DNA of 64,000 bases from Agrocybe praecox (taxonomy: Eukaryota > Basidiomycota > Agaricomycetes > Agaricales > Agrocybaceae). Shown in pieces: positions 51,503-62,535 of this stretch. The notes beneath the pieces are model-generated. The model was not told where the DNA came from. It did no database searches and saw only the letters and a list, made by a program, of their open reading frames with translations. How positions within the stretch are numbered: the stretch's first letter is position 1; each line of letters opens with the position of its first letter. Position numbers and translations under genes: made by a program. The stretch covers positions 2,480,001 to 2,544,000 of the forward strand of contig OZ024844.1 of assembly GCA_964017145.1 (NCBI GenBank), given 5' to 3'.

Positions 51503-51508
<6 letters not shown>

Positions 51509-51991
51509 AAGGACCGAAGTCCCACTTGTATTCCGGTGCGCGATTGCAGTCCGGTCCCTACGTTACATACAAAAGCATGCTAAGCAAGATTTATCTACTA
51601 CGCTACGTCTGCGAGGGCGGGCTAACGGCCCGCCAAGATGGCAGACCGCCGTTAGGCGGTCGGATTGTTGCTGGTTCGGCGGCGCTTGCGCCGTCGCAAG
51701 CGAGTAGGCATTGTGGCCGGGCATCAAGCCCAACCCACAGTCCGCACCCCGCCCAGTCCACAGTCCCCTCACGTTCCAAGTCGCATTGCTGCTTCCGCTT
51801 AGCCCGAGTGCCCCCGAAGGGTCAGGCCGAAGCCCACAAACCCAAGTACCCACTGAAGGGCCCCCAGCGCCCCCGCAGGGTCGGGACGAATCCCACAAGC
51901 TGGTGTACTAGAGCACGCGCCATTGTAATGGCAAAGAGTCCGCGGTCCGAGAAGAGCGCGTCCCGCAGGCCAGACCTTCGGCCCAACCTGC
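51503..51991 (-). ncRNA. T17 3' UTR with compensatory stem-loop variant
   Basis: Same three hairpins as T14. The first reads GGCGGCGC/GCGCCGTC (51678-51695) instead of GATGGCGC/GCGCCATC: one pair changed from T-A to C-G on both sides, one became G-T, and pairing is kept. Confidence 0.7.
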
Positions 51992-54900
51992 TTATCCGAC
52001 CCCTGCGGGTCGCCTGAACGCAAAAGCTGAGTCGTTGTCGTCCAGGAATTTGATCAGATGCACCAGGAGTTCCGGTGACCGACCGTCTCGCTCGCGTACG
52101 TGTTTAGTGCACACTTGCAGTATATGTGCGCGCGTCTGCAGGTGGTGGCCGCATTCGCATGCATGAGGTTCTTGGATGTTAAAGCGCTCGTAATAAGCAC
52201 CAATGGGAGCGTGATTGAGGATGCATCTCATCATCCTCGCGACGTATGGAATGTGTGCGTCTTTCACTTCACGGAGCCAGGTACCTTCCTTTAAGTACGT
52301 TGGTTCGAGTAAATCCCCGTCGAGATTCTTGAGTGGCAAGAAATTGTGCCCTCGATAGTTGGGGTCACGGAAGAGAGTCTTCCATTCCTCCTGAACGCCT
52401 TTAGTGACGACCTTTCGTACACTATCCAAAGAAGTAGCTGGGTGATCCCCAGCAGGTTCGATTTGAGCCCGACTGATGTCATTGGCTTCTTGGTGTATCC
52501 TCCATTTCAGTTTCGATGGAACCTGAATGAAGTCTACTTTGCACGCAGCGTCTTCTTCTAGCCACGGTTGAAGGGCTCGACATATGGCCAAGGAGTGTCC
52601 TTGGCCACTGTGGAGGGTGGGATCCAATGCTCGTTTGGCCGAGGCCATCGAGTCAGTGAATACAACAATCCGCTCGCAGTCGTCCTGCTGGGTGGCAAGG
52701 ACAATCGCTGAACGAATGGCAAAGAGTTCTGCGTCTGGGGCAGTTACTCGTCCGGAAGGATGCGACACGGTGTGAGTCCGTTCGTGTCCCCGGTATAGTA
52801 AGGCAGTCGAGACCGCCTGTCGTTGTACATCGTTCAGCACCGAAGCGTCGACCGCACAATACACCATTGTTTCTTGGCCTTGTGCTTCACGGAGCACTTG
52901 ATTGAGGCCTACGCGAACCGCGTCCGCTGATTCATCATCAGTTGGGCACGGTTCGAATGTGAATCGGTCGTCGAATAAATCCAACAACCTGTTTCCAGGG
53001 CGAGCCTCTGTCGCGACAGGCGAGAAAGTCTCAGTGAGTTCAGGGAGATGGCGGTCAATCTCCATGAGGGCCCCCCCTACCTTTGCTTTCTGGGCAGGGG
53101 TTAGGCCTGAAATTGCTGACGAATGAACTTCAGCTCGCTTGTGATGCTCCTGTGATAGGAGCGACCTAAGCGGATGGGTGTCTGATAACGTGGCAGCTCG
53201 GTAGTTAGACCGACCGCCTAGTTTCTTCAGATGCAGATGGACTGGGATGAGGCCCGCAAGGGCCTCAACCCCGCCTGTGGGGGAGGTGCGGAACGCACCT
53301 GTAATCCAAAGTGCCGCTTTACGCTGCATTTTGCGTAGGTCTTCAAGAGCTCCTTTGGAACGGGAGCCTTCAAAATACCACAGACGATATCCGTACGTTG
53401 CGATTGGTAGAACGCATGCACGGTATAATAATCGCTTCTCCTTGGGGTGGAGGCCACGAGTTGAACTTCCAAGCATTTTCATGGCTTTCACCGATGACAG
53501 GGACTTGGTAGAGTAGAACCGCACATGCTCCTTGAAGGTGAGCTTGCGGTCGAAGAAGAAGCCCAGGTAGCGCCAGACGCGCTTTGGGCGAAGAGGTGTG
53601 TCGCCCGTGTAGGGGGCATATCCGAGGTCGAGAGGTGGCGGGTCGTAGTTGTGCGACCGGTCGAAGCAGGCGTATTCGGACTTGTTGTGTTCAAGGATGA
53701 GTCCGATGGCAGTGAAGAGTCGAAGGAGGACTGCATAAGCAGCCACGAGGGTTACCGTGTTCTCCTGGAGAGTTTTGGCTTGGGCAATGCAGGTGCCGTC
53801 GTCCACGTAGGATAGAAGTGATGTCTTGCGAGATATCTCTTCCATATGGTATAGTTTCATCACCGGAGCGATGTATAATGCTGAGAGGACGGGGGACAAG
53901 GCGGAGCCTTGTCCTACGCCGACGTCCGCCTGCCGGGGGTCGGATGTGAACGAGTTCCACCTGTACGAGGTGTATCGATCAACGAGGTAGGATGAGAAGA
54001 ACCGCGCCACTAATGGCGAGAACCCCTGCTTCCTGAGTATTGCCTTGAGCATATCATGGTTGAGAGATGGGAAGAACTGGGCGATGTCGAAAGCGACAAC
54101 GCTGGTCTTGAGTCCCTTAGTCCACCCGGTGCGAATCAGGTGGGTAAGGTACAGTCCTGCGTCTTCGGTTGAGCGCTGACGCACTCCTCCGACTTGATTA
54201 GGATGAACAAGGTCGAACTTGATCATGTCGTATTGAAGACGATTCGAAATCATCTTCTCGATAAGTTTCCCGGTGGTGTTCAACAGCACTATGGGCCGGA
54301 ATGCCTTGGGGTCTGAATATGTAGGTTTGCCCGGCTTCGGTATAATAACTGAAGTCGACTCCTTAAAGTGCCTCGGCCAATGCCCAACACGAATGCAGGC
54401 GTTGGCTAGGTCGATAAGAAGTTGTGAAGCAGCAAGCTGCTTCACAACTTCTTTGAGAACTGGCCATGACACATGGTCTGGGCCTGGGGAAGATAGACTC
54501 GAACAAGACGCGAGCGCCTCGTCCAATTCTAACTTGGAGAATGGGGGCCAGTCCCTTTCCTGGAGGGTAGGGAGGGGGTCTAGCACTGTGAGATCTACCG
54601 CTCGGCCGGAGGCCGAGTTGTAGGTGTTGTGGAGGGCGTCCCATAGGGAGTCCATTCCGTGGCAGGGCTGTCCTTGGTATTGGATAGCTTCGCAGGCTGG
54701 TAATTTGCGCTGTTTGACCCATTCCATTAGGTCCCACGGGCGTCTGTTAGTGTATGCGATTTCTGTGATCCGAAGTTCAAAGAAGTCGCGTTTGACATCC
54801 TTAACGGTTTTGCGAAATACTTTCCACTTCTCGTCGGTTTTATCCAGACGATATGCGGCTAGCGTGTTTGTGCACTCGTCATTCCACCATGGTTTCGAGT

Positions 54901-55852
54901 GCTTTGTGATGCGGGTCTCCTTAGCATGGGCATCCCACGCAGAGGTGAAGACATCGGCGAGGGCTTGCGCCACTCGCTCAACATCATCCCTGGTTTCTAG
55001 GCGTTCTACCTCTATGGCAGCAACTTTCCCGGGCAGCTCGGTCTTCCACGCTTTGTAAGCGTCGGAGCCCTTAGCGATTGTGAAGCGGATCACGTCTTCG
55101 ACGTCATCCCCTAATTTGACAGAAGCTGTCAACGGAATATGATCCGTTGGCCCTTGATGTTCAGGAGCACGAGTAACGCGACTTCTCGCTGACTCAGCAA
55201 TCCCGCGGAATACCAGATCTATGACCGAAGGCCGAAGGTCTGGATTGTTGGATATAAATGTAGGACCCGGATTGGACGGTTCAGTCCATTCTAGGTCAAG
55301 TTCGGCGGCTATGTCTAGCAGCGCAATAGCATCCCACCGATGATATGTGACATTGGAATCCCATATTCTCGAGTGAGTGTTAAAGTCGCCTCCCATATAG
55401 TGGAAGCGTGGTAGTTCGTCGACGTGGTCTTGTAAGAACCGAATCGCTGTACTTCCTTCGTCTGAATATACGTTCATGAAGTTGTAAGTCTCGTTGCCTT
55501 GAAACAGCGAGAGAACGAAGATGTCGCGATGATCAATTAGATCTCGTCTCATCGAAGGGCGGAGCCTCTCAAGTCGCTTTGACACGTATGCCATGACTCG
55601 GGGGGGAATCTCCTCGTTTTCCGGGGGGCGTACCATATATAACCATGCAGGATGCATTGGCGCGCCAACGATGTTATCGCCTTCCTTATTAGATGAGGAG
55701 GGCGCTTGTCTTATGATCCGCCAGGGCGGTTCTTGCACAAAGATCACGTCAACTGTATCAATTAACGTTTCGAGTAACACATGTAGGTAATCATATTTTT
55801 TAGCTACGTTGTGCGAGTATATACTAATCTCTTTCCCTAGGCCGTTGCGCAT
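51992..55852 (-). CDS. LINE T17 ORF2: endonuclease, reverse transcriptase, RNase H (intact)
   Basis: 1286 aa, same domain order as T14 ORF2. Endonuclease VIFVQEPPW, GGDFNTH, TDHIPL; RT AFDIAQFF, GQGSALSP, YVDD; RNase H YCAVDASV with Asp1002 kept (codon 52849-52847), AELFAIRSA, VVFTDSMAS, HQEAND; end CECGHH...HILQVC. Linker subtype LLSQEHHKRAEVHSSAISGL combined with C-terminal subtype LKEGTWLREVKDAHIPY. Expected role: nick target DNA, prime on it, copy the LINE RNA and remove RNA from the hybrid. Confidence 0.96.
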   Translation of the reverse strand: MRNGLGKEISIYSHNVAKKYDYLHVLLETLIDTVDVIFVQEPPWRIIRQAPSSSNKEGDNIVGAPMHPAWLYMVRPPENEEIPPRVMAYVSKRLERLRPSMRRDLIDHRDIFVLSLFQGNETYNFMNVYSDEGSTAIRFLQDHVDELPRFHYMGGDFNTHSRIWDSNVTYHRWDAIALLDIAAELDLEWTEPSNPGPTFISNNPDLRPSVIDLVFRGIAESARSRVTRAPEHQGPTDHIPLTASVKLGDDVEDVIRFTIAKGSDAYKAWKTELPGKVAAIEVERLETRDDVERVAQALADVFTSAWDAHAKETRITKHSKPWWNDECTNTLAAYRLDKTDEKWKVFRKTVKDVKRDFFELRITEIAYTNRRPWDLMEWVKQRKLPACEAIQYQGQPCHGMDSLWDALHNTYNSASGRAVDLTVLDPLPTLQERDWPPFSKLELDEALASCSSLSSPGPDHVSWPVLKEVVKQLAASQLLIDLANACIRVGHWPRHFKESTSVIIPKPGKPTYSDPKAFRPIVLLNTTGKLIEKMISNRLQYDMIKFDLVHPNQVGGVRQRSTEDAGLYLTHLIRTGWTKGLKTSVVAFDIAQFFPSLNHDMLKAILRKQGFSPLVARFFSSYLVDRYTSYRWNSFTSDPRQADVGVGQGSALSPVLSALYIAPVMKLYHMEEISRKTSLLSYVDDGTCIAQAKTLQENTVTLVAAYAVLLRLFTAIGLILEHNKSEYACFDRSHNYDPPPLDLGYAPYTGDTPLRPKRVWRYLGFFFDRKLTFKEHVRFYSTKSLSSVKAMKMLGSSTRGLHPKEKRLLYRACVLPIATYGYRLWYFEGSRSKGALEDLRKMQRKAALWITGAFRTSPTGGVEALAGLIPVHLHLKKLGGRSNYRAATLSDTHPLRSLLSQEHHKRAEVHSSAISGLTPAQKAKVGGALMEIDRHLPELTETFSPVATEARPGNRLLDLFDDRFTFEPCPTDDESADAVRVGLNQVLREAQGQETMVYCAVDASVLNDVQRQAVSTALLYRGHERTHTVSHPSGRVTAPDAELFAIRSAIVLATQQDDCERIVVFTDSMASAKRALDPTLHSGQGHSLAICRALQPWLEEDAACKVDFIQVPSKLKWRIHQEANDISRAQIEPAGDHPATSLDSVRKVVTKGVQEEWKTLFRDPNYRGHNFLPLKNLDGDLLEPTYLKEGTWLREVKDAHIPYVARMMRCILNHAPIGAYYERFNIQEPHACECGHHLQTRAHILQVCTKHVRERDGRSPELLVHLIKFLDDNDSAFAFRRPAGVG

Positions 55853-57822
55853 TAAGCTACGGGGAGGGGGTTAGTACGATCGCGGATATTCTGTCGCAAG
55901 CGACGAACCTCTGCATATTTGCCATCGATCCAGGCACGATCGAAGCGGTTGATCCAGAACTTGCATTTACGCGAGTTCGCGGCATGATCCCCTTTGCAAT
56001 TGACGCAGTGAGCCGTGTGAGGGCATGGCTGGCCGGCAGGGGTGGGTTCGAGTGGTGGGTTCGCTTTCGCGTTCCCCTTGCAGCACTTGGCGATGTCGCG
56101 ATGCTCATCTGCCCTGTGCGGACCCATGCAGTGGGGGCAGGATGCGGCTCGTAGCCTGCATCCTTTGTCAGAGTGGCCCCATCGCCAGCATCGCTGGCAG
56201 AGGGGAACACCGGTGTGGGTGGTTGCGGGTTGGATTTCGCATAACCTTCCGAGGACCATGACGGATTTGTTGATAATCTGTTTGGCGCGGGCACCGGACT
56301 TAGAGTCCCAAATGTCGATATAGGCCATACCCATGGTGCTGGCCGGGGAGTTGTGTACTATGCGCGCTTCGCGTGCAAAGTATAGGTTGCCGCCAAGCGG
56401 AGAGGACTTGAGGGCCCCCTGCACTATGTCGGAAGTGATTCTGGCCGTCCTTGCGGCGTCAGTATAGTAAGGAACATCCACAATGCGGATGAACGATGTG
56501 GCAACCGGTAGACTGACGGTAATGCCATTGGCCACCTGGCCGAACGATGCATTAGCTTGACCTCGAAGATATTCGAGGTCCTGCTCGTTGGCCACACCAT
56601 CGGTGTGGAGAGTGTATCCTGCATAGGCCGGGGCCATGGACAGGATTTGGAGTGTGGAGCCCCCGTCGCGCAGAGCGCGGCGGGCGCGAACGATATATAG
56701 GTTGAAGTCGCAAGTAGGGATTGCGCTTTCGAACTGTATGAGGACCTGTCTTCTCGACGGTCCTCCAGCGACGAAGGAGGGGAGCTGCGACTTGCGCTTT
56801 CGCGACTTCGTCGGCCCCGCTGCATTCTGATTGGTTGCCTGTGCCACAGCACTAATAGGCAGTTGAGGTGTGACTTTCGCGAGTTGTGCGACAGTCACGG
56901 GTTGTTTCGGTCCTTGGCCGAGGCGAGAGGCATATGACCCCTTGCCTGGACCCGCGGTCCGGCGAGAAGGAAGCGGCGGCACAATTCTTCCGAATCGAGT
57001 CTCCGGTACCTTGGGTTGTTGCATCGGCTGTGTAATAGCCGGTGGTTTAGAAGCGGGCTTCTTGGGTCCGGCCCCTGGGGGTCCGGGCTTCTGAGGCCGT
57101 GTGGGAGGGGGAACCTCCCTTTGCTTCCCCTTGTCCGTGCGCGGTGGGGGTCGTGGGGTGATGAGAGCAGCCTCGCCGAGGCTGCCCCCACTGGACTGTT
57201 GGGGTGGGGTTTTGGGCCCCTCCACCATCTCTGACCAGTCTCCGGTTCCTGTGTGACCGGAGGTGTCGACTTGCATGTTGTCCTCGTTGTCGTCGTAGGC
57301 TCTGAGGGCGCGAATGCGCCTGGCGTTTTCCGATATTTCGAACATCGTTTCGGCCAGGTGTTGTATGTCGGGGGCTCCAGCAAGGAGCTCGTCCCGTTCG
57401 GGTTGGGTGGCTAGGATTTCCAGCCATCGGTTGGTTGCCATTAGGGCGCGGCGGATCTGCACCACTTCGTCGTTGAAGCCCTCTTGGCCGTCGAATGGTG
57501 AGTCGTCAATGCGTGGCACCGCTCCTGATAGCAGTGCACCTTCGGTGCGAGGCCTCTTACGAGAAGAGGATTGTCGAGAGGTGGACCGGGAGTCGTGTGA
57601 GGATTCCTGGTCGTCGTCGTTGTTGTCCATGGTCTCGTCTCGGACGTCGGAGTCGGCATGGGATGGTGCTGGAGTCGCTGCACGGCTGGCAGGGACGTCC
57701 TGTGGGTTTGTCCTGGGGCTCGCAGACGCGGTGGTCCGCAAGGGCGAGGGAGAAGCGCCTTGGCTTGTCGGAGGTGCAGATCGGCGTGAACCTGCGCCCC
57801 CCCTTGTTGGCGTATCGGCCAT
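55852..57822 (-). CDS. LINE T17 ORF1: zinc-knuckle RNA-binding protein (intact)
   Basis: 656 aa, subtype MADTPTRGGAGSRRS with SPSPLRTTASASPRTNPQD, differing clearly from the MAETPPRG subtype over the first 60 or so residues while the remainder is nearly the same. Three Cys/His motifs at the C-terminus (CQRCWRWGHSDKGC first). TAA at 55854-55852 overlaps the ORF2 ATG. Confidence 0.96.
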   Translation of the reverse strand: MADTPTRGGAGSRRSAPPTSQGASPSPLRTTASASPRTNPQDVPASRAATPAPSHADSDVRDETMDNNDDDQESSHDSRSTSRQSSSRKRPRTEGALLSGAVPRIDDSPFDGQEGFNDEVVQIRRALMATNRWLEILATQPERDELLAGAPDIQHLAETMFEISENARRIRALRAYDDNEDNMQVDTSGHTGTGDWSEMVEGPKTPPQQSSGGSLGEAALITPRPPPRTDKGKQREVPPPTRPQKPGPPGAGPKKPASKPPAITQPMQQPKVPETRFGRIVPPLPSRRTAGPGKGSYASRLGQGPKQPVTVAQLAKVTPQLPISAVAQATNQNAAGPTKSRKRKSQLPSFVAGGPSRRQVLIQFESAIPTCDFNLYIVRARRALRDGGSTLQILSMAPAYAGYTLHTDGVANEQDLEYLRGQANASFGQVANGITVSLPVATSFIRIVDVPYYTDAARTARITSDIVQGALKSSPLGGNLYFAREARIVHNSPASTMGMAYIDIWDSKSGARAKQIINKSVMVLGRLCEIQPATTHTGVPLCQRCWRWGHSDKGCRLRAASCPHCMGPHRADEHRDIAKCCKGNAKANPPLEPTPAGQPCPHTAHCVNCKGDHAANSRKCKFWINRFDRAWIDGKYAEVRRLRQNIRDRTNPLPVA

Positions 57823-57965
57823 TGTACTGAACCAGTAGATTTACCGATTCGTATGTATCATTACCCGAGTATTACTACCCAGTTCCGATCGTTTAGCGAG
57901 TAAGATGAAGCGAAAACAATAAGTTGCTAAAGTTGATGGTGGTGGTAACGAGTCAAGAAGAGATG
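57823..57965 (-). other. T17 5' UTR
   Basis: 143 nt between the 5' end and ORF1 ATG. Lacks the short GTTGACGAACC stretch seen before the ATG in MAETPPRG-type copies and has a TACTGAACC variant instead. Confidence 0.8.
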
Positions 57966-57979
57966 TCGTTGAGGTACGT
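57966..57979. repeat. Right target duplication of T17
   Basis: Exact copy of 51464-51477. Confidence 0.95.
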
Positions 57980-60900
57980 CGGCTCGAGTAAATCCCCGGC
58001 GAGATTCTTGAGGCGCATAAAGTTATGTCCTCGATAATTGGGGTCCCGGAAGAGGGTCTTCCAGTCTTCCTGTACTGTTTTAGTGACGACCTTTCGTACA
58101 CTATCCAAAGAAGTAGCCGGGCGATCCCCGACAGGTTCGACTTGAGCCCGACTAATGTCATTGGCTTCTTGGTGTATCCTCCATTTCAGTTTCGATGGAA
58201 CCTGAATGAAGTCTACTTTGCACGCAGCGTCTTCTTCTAGCCACGGTTGTAAGGCTCGACAGATGGCCAAAGAATGTCCTTGGCCACTATGGAGGGTGGG
58301 GTCCAGCGCTCGTTTGGCCGAAGCCATCGAATCAGTGAAGATAACGATCCGTTCGCAATCGTCCTGCTGTGTAGCAAGAACAATCGCTGAGCGGATGGCA
58401 AAGAGCTCTGCGTCGGGGGCAGTAACTCGTCCGGCAGGATGCGATACGGTATGAATCCGTTCGTGTCCCCGGTATAGTAGGGCAGTTGAAACCGCCTGTC
58501 GTTGTACATCGTTCGGCACCGAAGCGTCGACCGCACAATACACCGTTGTTTCTTGGTCTTGTGCTTCTCGAAGCACTTGATTAAGACCTACGCGAACCGC
58601 GTCTGCTGACTCGTCATCAGTGGGGCACGGTTCGAATGTGAATTGGTCATCGAATAGATCCAACAACCTGTTTCCCGGGCGGGCCTCTGTCGCGACGGGC
58701 GAGAAAGACTCTGTGAGTTCAGGGAGATGACGGTCTATCTCCATGAGGGCCCCTCCTACCTTTGCTTTCTGAGCAGGAGTGAGCCTTGATATTGCTAACG
58801 GGTGAACGTCAGCCCGCTTATGGTGCTCCTCGGAGAGGAGCGCCCTAAGTGGATGAGTGTCTGATAACGTGGCAGCCCGATAATTGGACCGGCCGCCTAG
58901 TTTCTTCAGATGAAGGTGGACGGGGATGAGGCCCGCGAGGGCCTCAACCCCGCCTGTGGGGGAGGTGCGAAATGCTCCTGTGATCCAAAGTGCCGCTTTA
59001 CGCTGCATTTTGCGCAGGTCCTCGAGGGCTCCCTTGGAACGGGAGCCTTCGAAGTACCACAGACGGTATCCGTACGTCGCTATTGGTAGGACGCATGCAC
59101 GGTATAGTATTCGCTTCTCCTTAGGGTGGAGACCGCGAGTTGAGCTTCCAAGCATCTTCATGGCTTTCACCGATGATAGAGATTTGGTAGAGTAGAACCG
59201 CACATGCTCTTTGAATGTGAGCTTGCGATCGAAGTAGAATCCCAAGTAGCGCCAGACGCGCTTAGGGCGAAGAGGGGTGTCTCCCGTGTAGGGGGCATAA
59301 CCGAGGTCGAGAGGTGGCGGGTCGTAGTTGTGCGACCGGTCGAAGCAGGCGTATTCAGACTTGTTATGTTCAAGGATGAGTCCGATGGCGGTGAAGAGTC
59401 GAAGGAGGACTGCATAGGCAGCCACGAGGGTTACCGTGTTCTCCTGGAGAGTTTTGGCCTGGGCAATGCATGTGCCGTCGTCCACGTATGATAGAAGCGA
59501 TGTCTTACGGGATATCTCTTCCATATGATATAGTTTCATCACCGGAGCGATGTACAATGCTGATAGGACGGGGGACAAGGCAGAGCCTTGTCCCACGCCG
59601 ACATCCGCCTGCCGGGGGTCGGATGTGAACGAATTCCACCTGTAAGAGGTGTATCGATCAACGAGGTAGGATGAGAAGAACCGCGCCACTAGTGTCGAAA
59701 ACCCCTGCTTCCTGAGTATGGCCTTGAGCATATCATGGTTAAAAGATGGGAAGAACTGGGCGATGTCAAAAGCGACAACGCTGGTCTTAAGTCCCTTAGT
59801 CCACCCGGTGCGAATCAGATGGGTAAGGTACAATCCCGCGTCTTCGGTTGAGCGCTGTCGCACTCCTCCGACTTGGTTAGGATGAACAAGATCAAATTTG
59901 ATCATGTCGTACTGAAGACGATTCGAAATCATCTTCTCAATAAGTTTCCCGGTGGTATTCAACAGCACAATGGGCCGGAATGCCTTGGGGTCTGAGTATG
60001 TAGGTTTGCCCGGCTTCGGTATAATAACTGAAGTCGACTCCTTAAAGTGCCTCGGCCAGTGCCCGACACGAATGCAGGCATTGGCTAGGTCGATAAGAAG
60101 TTGTGAAGCAGCTTGCTGCTTCACAACTTCTTTGAGAATTGGCCAGGATACATGGTCTGGGCCCGGGGAAGACAGACTTGAACAAGACGCAAGCGCCTCA
60201 TCCAGTTCTAACTTGGAGAATGGGGGCCAGTCTCCCTGGAGAGTAGGGAGAGGGTCTAGCACTGTAAGATCTACCACTCGGCCGGAGGCCGAGTTGTAGG
60301 TGTTGTGGAGGGCATCCCATAGGGAGTCCATTCCATGGCAGGGCTGTCCTTGGTATTGGATAGCTTCACAGGCGGGTAGCTTGCGCTGTTTGACCCATTC
60401 CATTAGGTCCCACGGGCGTCTGTTAGTATATGCGATTTCTGTGATCCGAAGTTCAAAGAAAACGCGCTTGACATCCTTAACGGTTTTGCGGAATGCTTTC
60501 CACTTCTCGTCGGTTTTATCCAGACGATATGCGGCAAGCGAATTTGTGCACTCTTCGTTCCACCACGGTTTGGAGTGCTTTGTGATTCGGGTCTCCTTTG
60601 CATGGGAATCCCACGCAGCGGTGAAGACGTCGGCAAGTGCTTGCGCTACTCGCTCAACATCATCCCTGGTTTCTAGGCGTTCTACCTCTATGGCAGCAAC
60701 TTTCCCGGGCAGCTCGGTCTTCCACGCTTTGTAAGCGTCGGAGCCCTTAGCGATTGTGAAGCGGATCACGTCTTCGACGTCATCCGCTAGTTTGACAGAA
60801 GCTATCAACGGAATGTGATCCGTTCGCCCCTGATGTTCCGGTGCACGAGTGACGCGACTTCTCGCTGACTCAGAAATCCCGCGGAATACCAGATCAATGA

Positions 60901-61528
60901 CCGATGGCCGAAGGTCTGGATTGTTGGATATAAAGGTAGGGCCCGGATTGGACGGTTCTGTCCATTCTAGGTCAAGTTCGGCGGCTACGTCTAGTAGCGC
61001 TATGGCATCCCATCGATGATATGTGACATTGGGGTCCCATATTCTCGAATGAGTGTTAAAGTCGCCTCCCATATAATGGAAGCGGGGTAGTTCGTCGACG
61101 TGGTCCTGTAAGAACCGAATCGCTGTGCTGGCTTCATCTGAGTATACATTCATGAAGTTATAAGTCTCGTTGCCTTGGAACAGCGAGAGTACAAAGATGT
61201 CGCGGTGATCAATAAGATCTCGCCTCATCGAAGGGCGGAGCCTCTCGAGTCGTTTTGACACGTATGCCATGACTCGGGGAGGGATCTCCTCGTTTTCCGG
61301 GGGGCGTACCATATACAACCATGCAGGGTGCATAGGCGCGCCAACGATGTTATCACCTTCCTTGTTAGTTGAGGAAGGCGCTTGTCTTATGATCCGCCAG
61401 GGCGGTTCTTGTACAAAGATAACGTCAACCGTATCAATTAACGTTTCGAGTAGCACATGTATGTCATCATATTTTTTAGCTACATTGTGCGAGTATATAC
61501 TAATCTCTTTCCCTAGGCCGTTGCGCAT
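57966..61528 (-). pseudogene. LINE T16 ORF2, interrupted by T17 near its C-terminus
   Basis: About 1186 codons open from ATG 61528 to LLEPTYLN, with all EN, RT (YVDD) and RNase H (YCAVDASV, VIFTDSMAS) motifs. Lacks two residues (QERD to QGD near 60233). Without T17 it would continue to 51169 and be complete. Confidence 0.93.
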
Positions 61529-62392
61529 TAAGCTACGGGGAGGGGGTTAGTACGATCGCGGATATTCTGTCTCCGGCACCTTGGGCTGCTGCATCGGCTG
61601 TGTTATAGCCGGTACTTTAGGAGTGGGCTTCTTAGGCCCAGACCCTGAAGGTCCGGGCTTCTGAGGCCGTGTGGGAGGGGGGACCTCCCTTTGCTTCCCC
61701 TTGTCCGTGCGCGGTGGGGGTCGTGGAGTGATAAGTGCTGCCTCGCCGAGGCTGCCCCCACTGGGTTGTTGGGGTGGGGTTTTGGGCCCCTCCACCATCC
61801 CTGACCAGTCTCCGGTTCCTGTGTGACCAGAGGTGTCGACCTGCATGTTGTCCTCGTCGTCGTCGAAGGATCTGAGGGCACGAATGCGCCTGGCGTTAGC
61901 CGATATTTCGAACATCGTTTCGGCCAGGTGTTGTATGTCGGGAGCGCCAGCGAGGAGCTCGTCCCGTTCGGGTTGGGTGGCTAGGATTTTCAGCCACCGG
62001 TTGGTCGCCATTAGGGCGCGGCGGATCTGCACCACTTCGTCGTTGAAGCCCTCTTGGCCGTCGAATGGTGAGTCGTCAATACGTGGCACCGCTCCTGAGA
62101 GCAGTGCGCCTTCGGTGCGAGCCCTCTTGCGCGAAGAGGATAGTCGAGAGGTGGATCGGGAGTCGTGTGAGGATGCTCGATCGTCGTCGTTATCGTCCAT
62201 ATTCTCGTCTCGGACGTCCGAGTCGGCATGGGAGGGGGCTGGCGTCGCCTGTCTGCTGACAGGGACGTCCGTTGTAGTGGTCCTTGGGCTCGCAGACGCA
62301 GAGGTCTGTAAGCGAGAGGGGGTAGCGCCTTGGCTTGTCGGTGGTGCAGATCGGCGTGTACCTGCAGCACCCCTTGGTGGCGTTTCGGCCAT
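61528..62392 (-). pseudogene. LINE T16 ORF1 with 1.1-kb internal deletion
   Basis: MAETPPRG subtype. The frame runs to MQQPKVPET and then, at about 61570, jumps to the last codons of ORF1 (normally IRDRTNPLPVA) in a different frame, ending at 61547. The deletion removes the basic region and all zinc knuckles. The short homology at the junction is CTGTC/TCTCC. Confidence 0.92.
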
Positions 62393-62535
62393 TGTTGACG
62401 AACCAGTAGATGTACCGATTCGATTGTGTCGTTACCCGAGTACTAGACCCAGTTCCGATCGTATTGCGAGTAAGAGTAAGCGAAAACAATAAGTTGCAAA
62501 AGTCGATGGTGGTGGTAACGAGTCAAGAAGAGATG
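62393..62535 (-). other. T16 5' UTR with intact LINE 5' end
   Basis: Same terminus CATCTCTTCTTGACTCG; right flank is plus-strand ORF2 of T18. Confidence 0.85.

Larger units (their letters stand above)
51478..57965 (-). mobile_element. LINE T17, full-length, intact, with target duplication
   Basis: About 6.49 kb: 25-26 T at the left (51477-51502), 3' UTR 51503-51991, ORF2, ORF1, 143-nt 5' UTR and intact 5' end at 57965. Inserted in ORF2 of T16. No stop, frameshift or lost catalytic residue was found, and the long pure poly(A) suggests a recent insertion. Best candidate for an active copy in the window. Confidence 0.96.
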
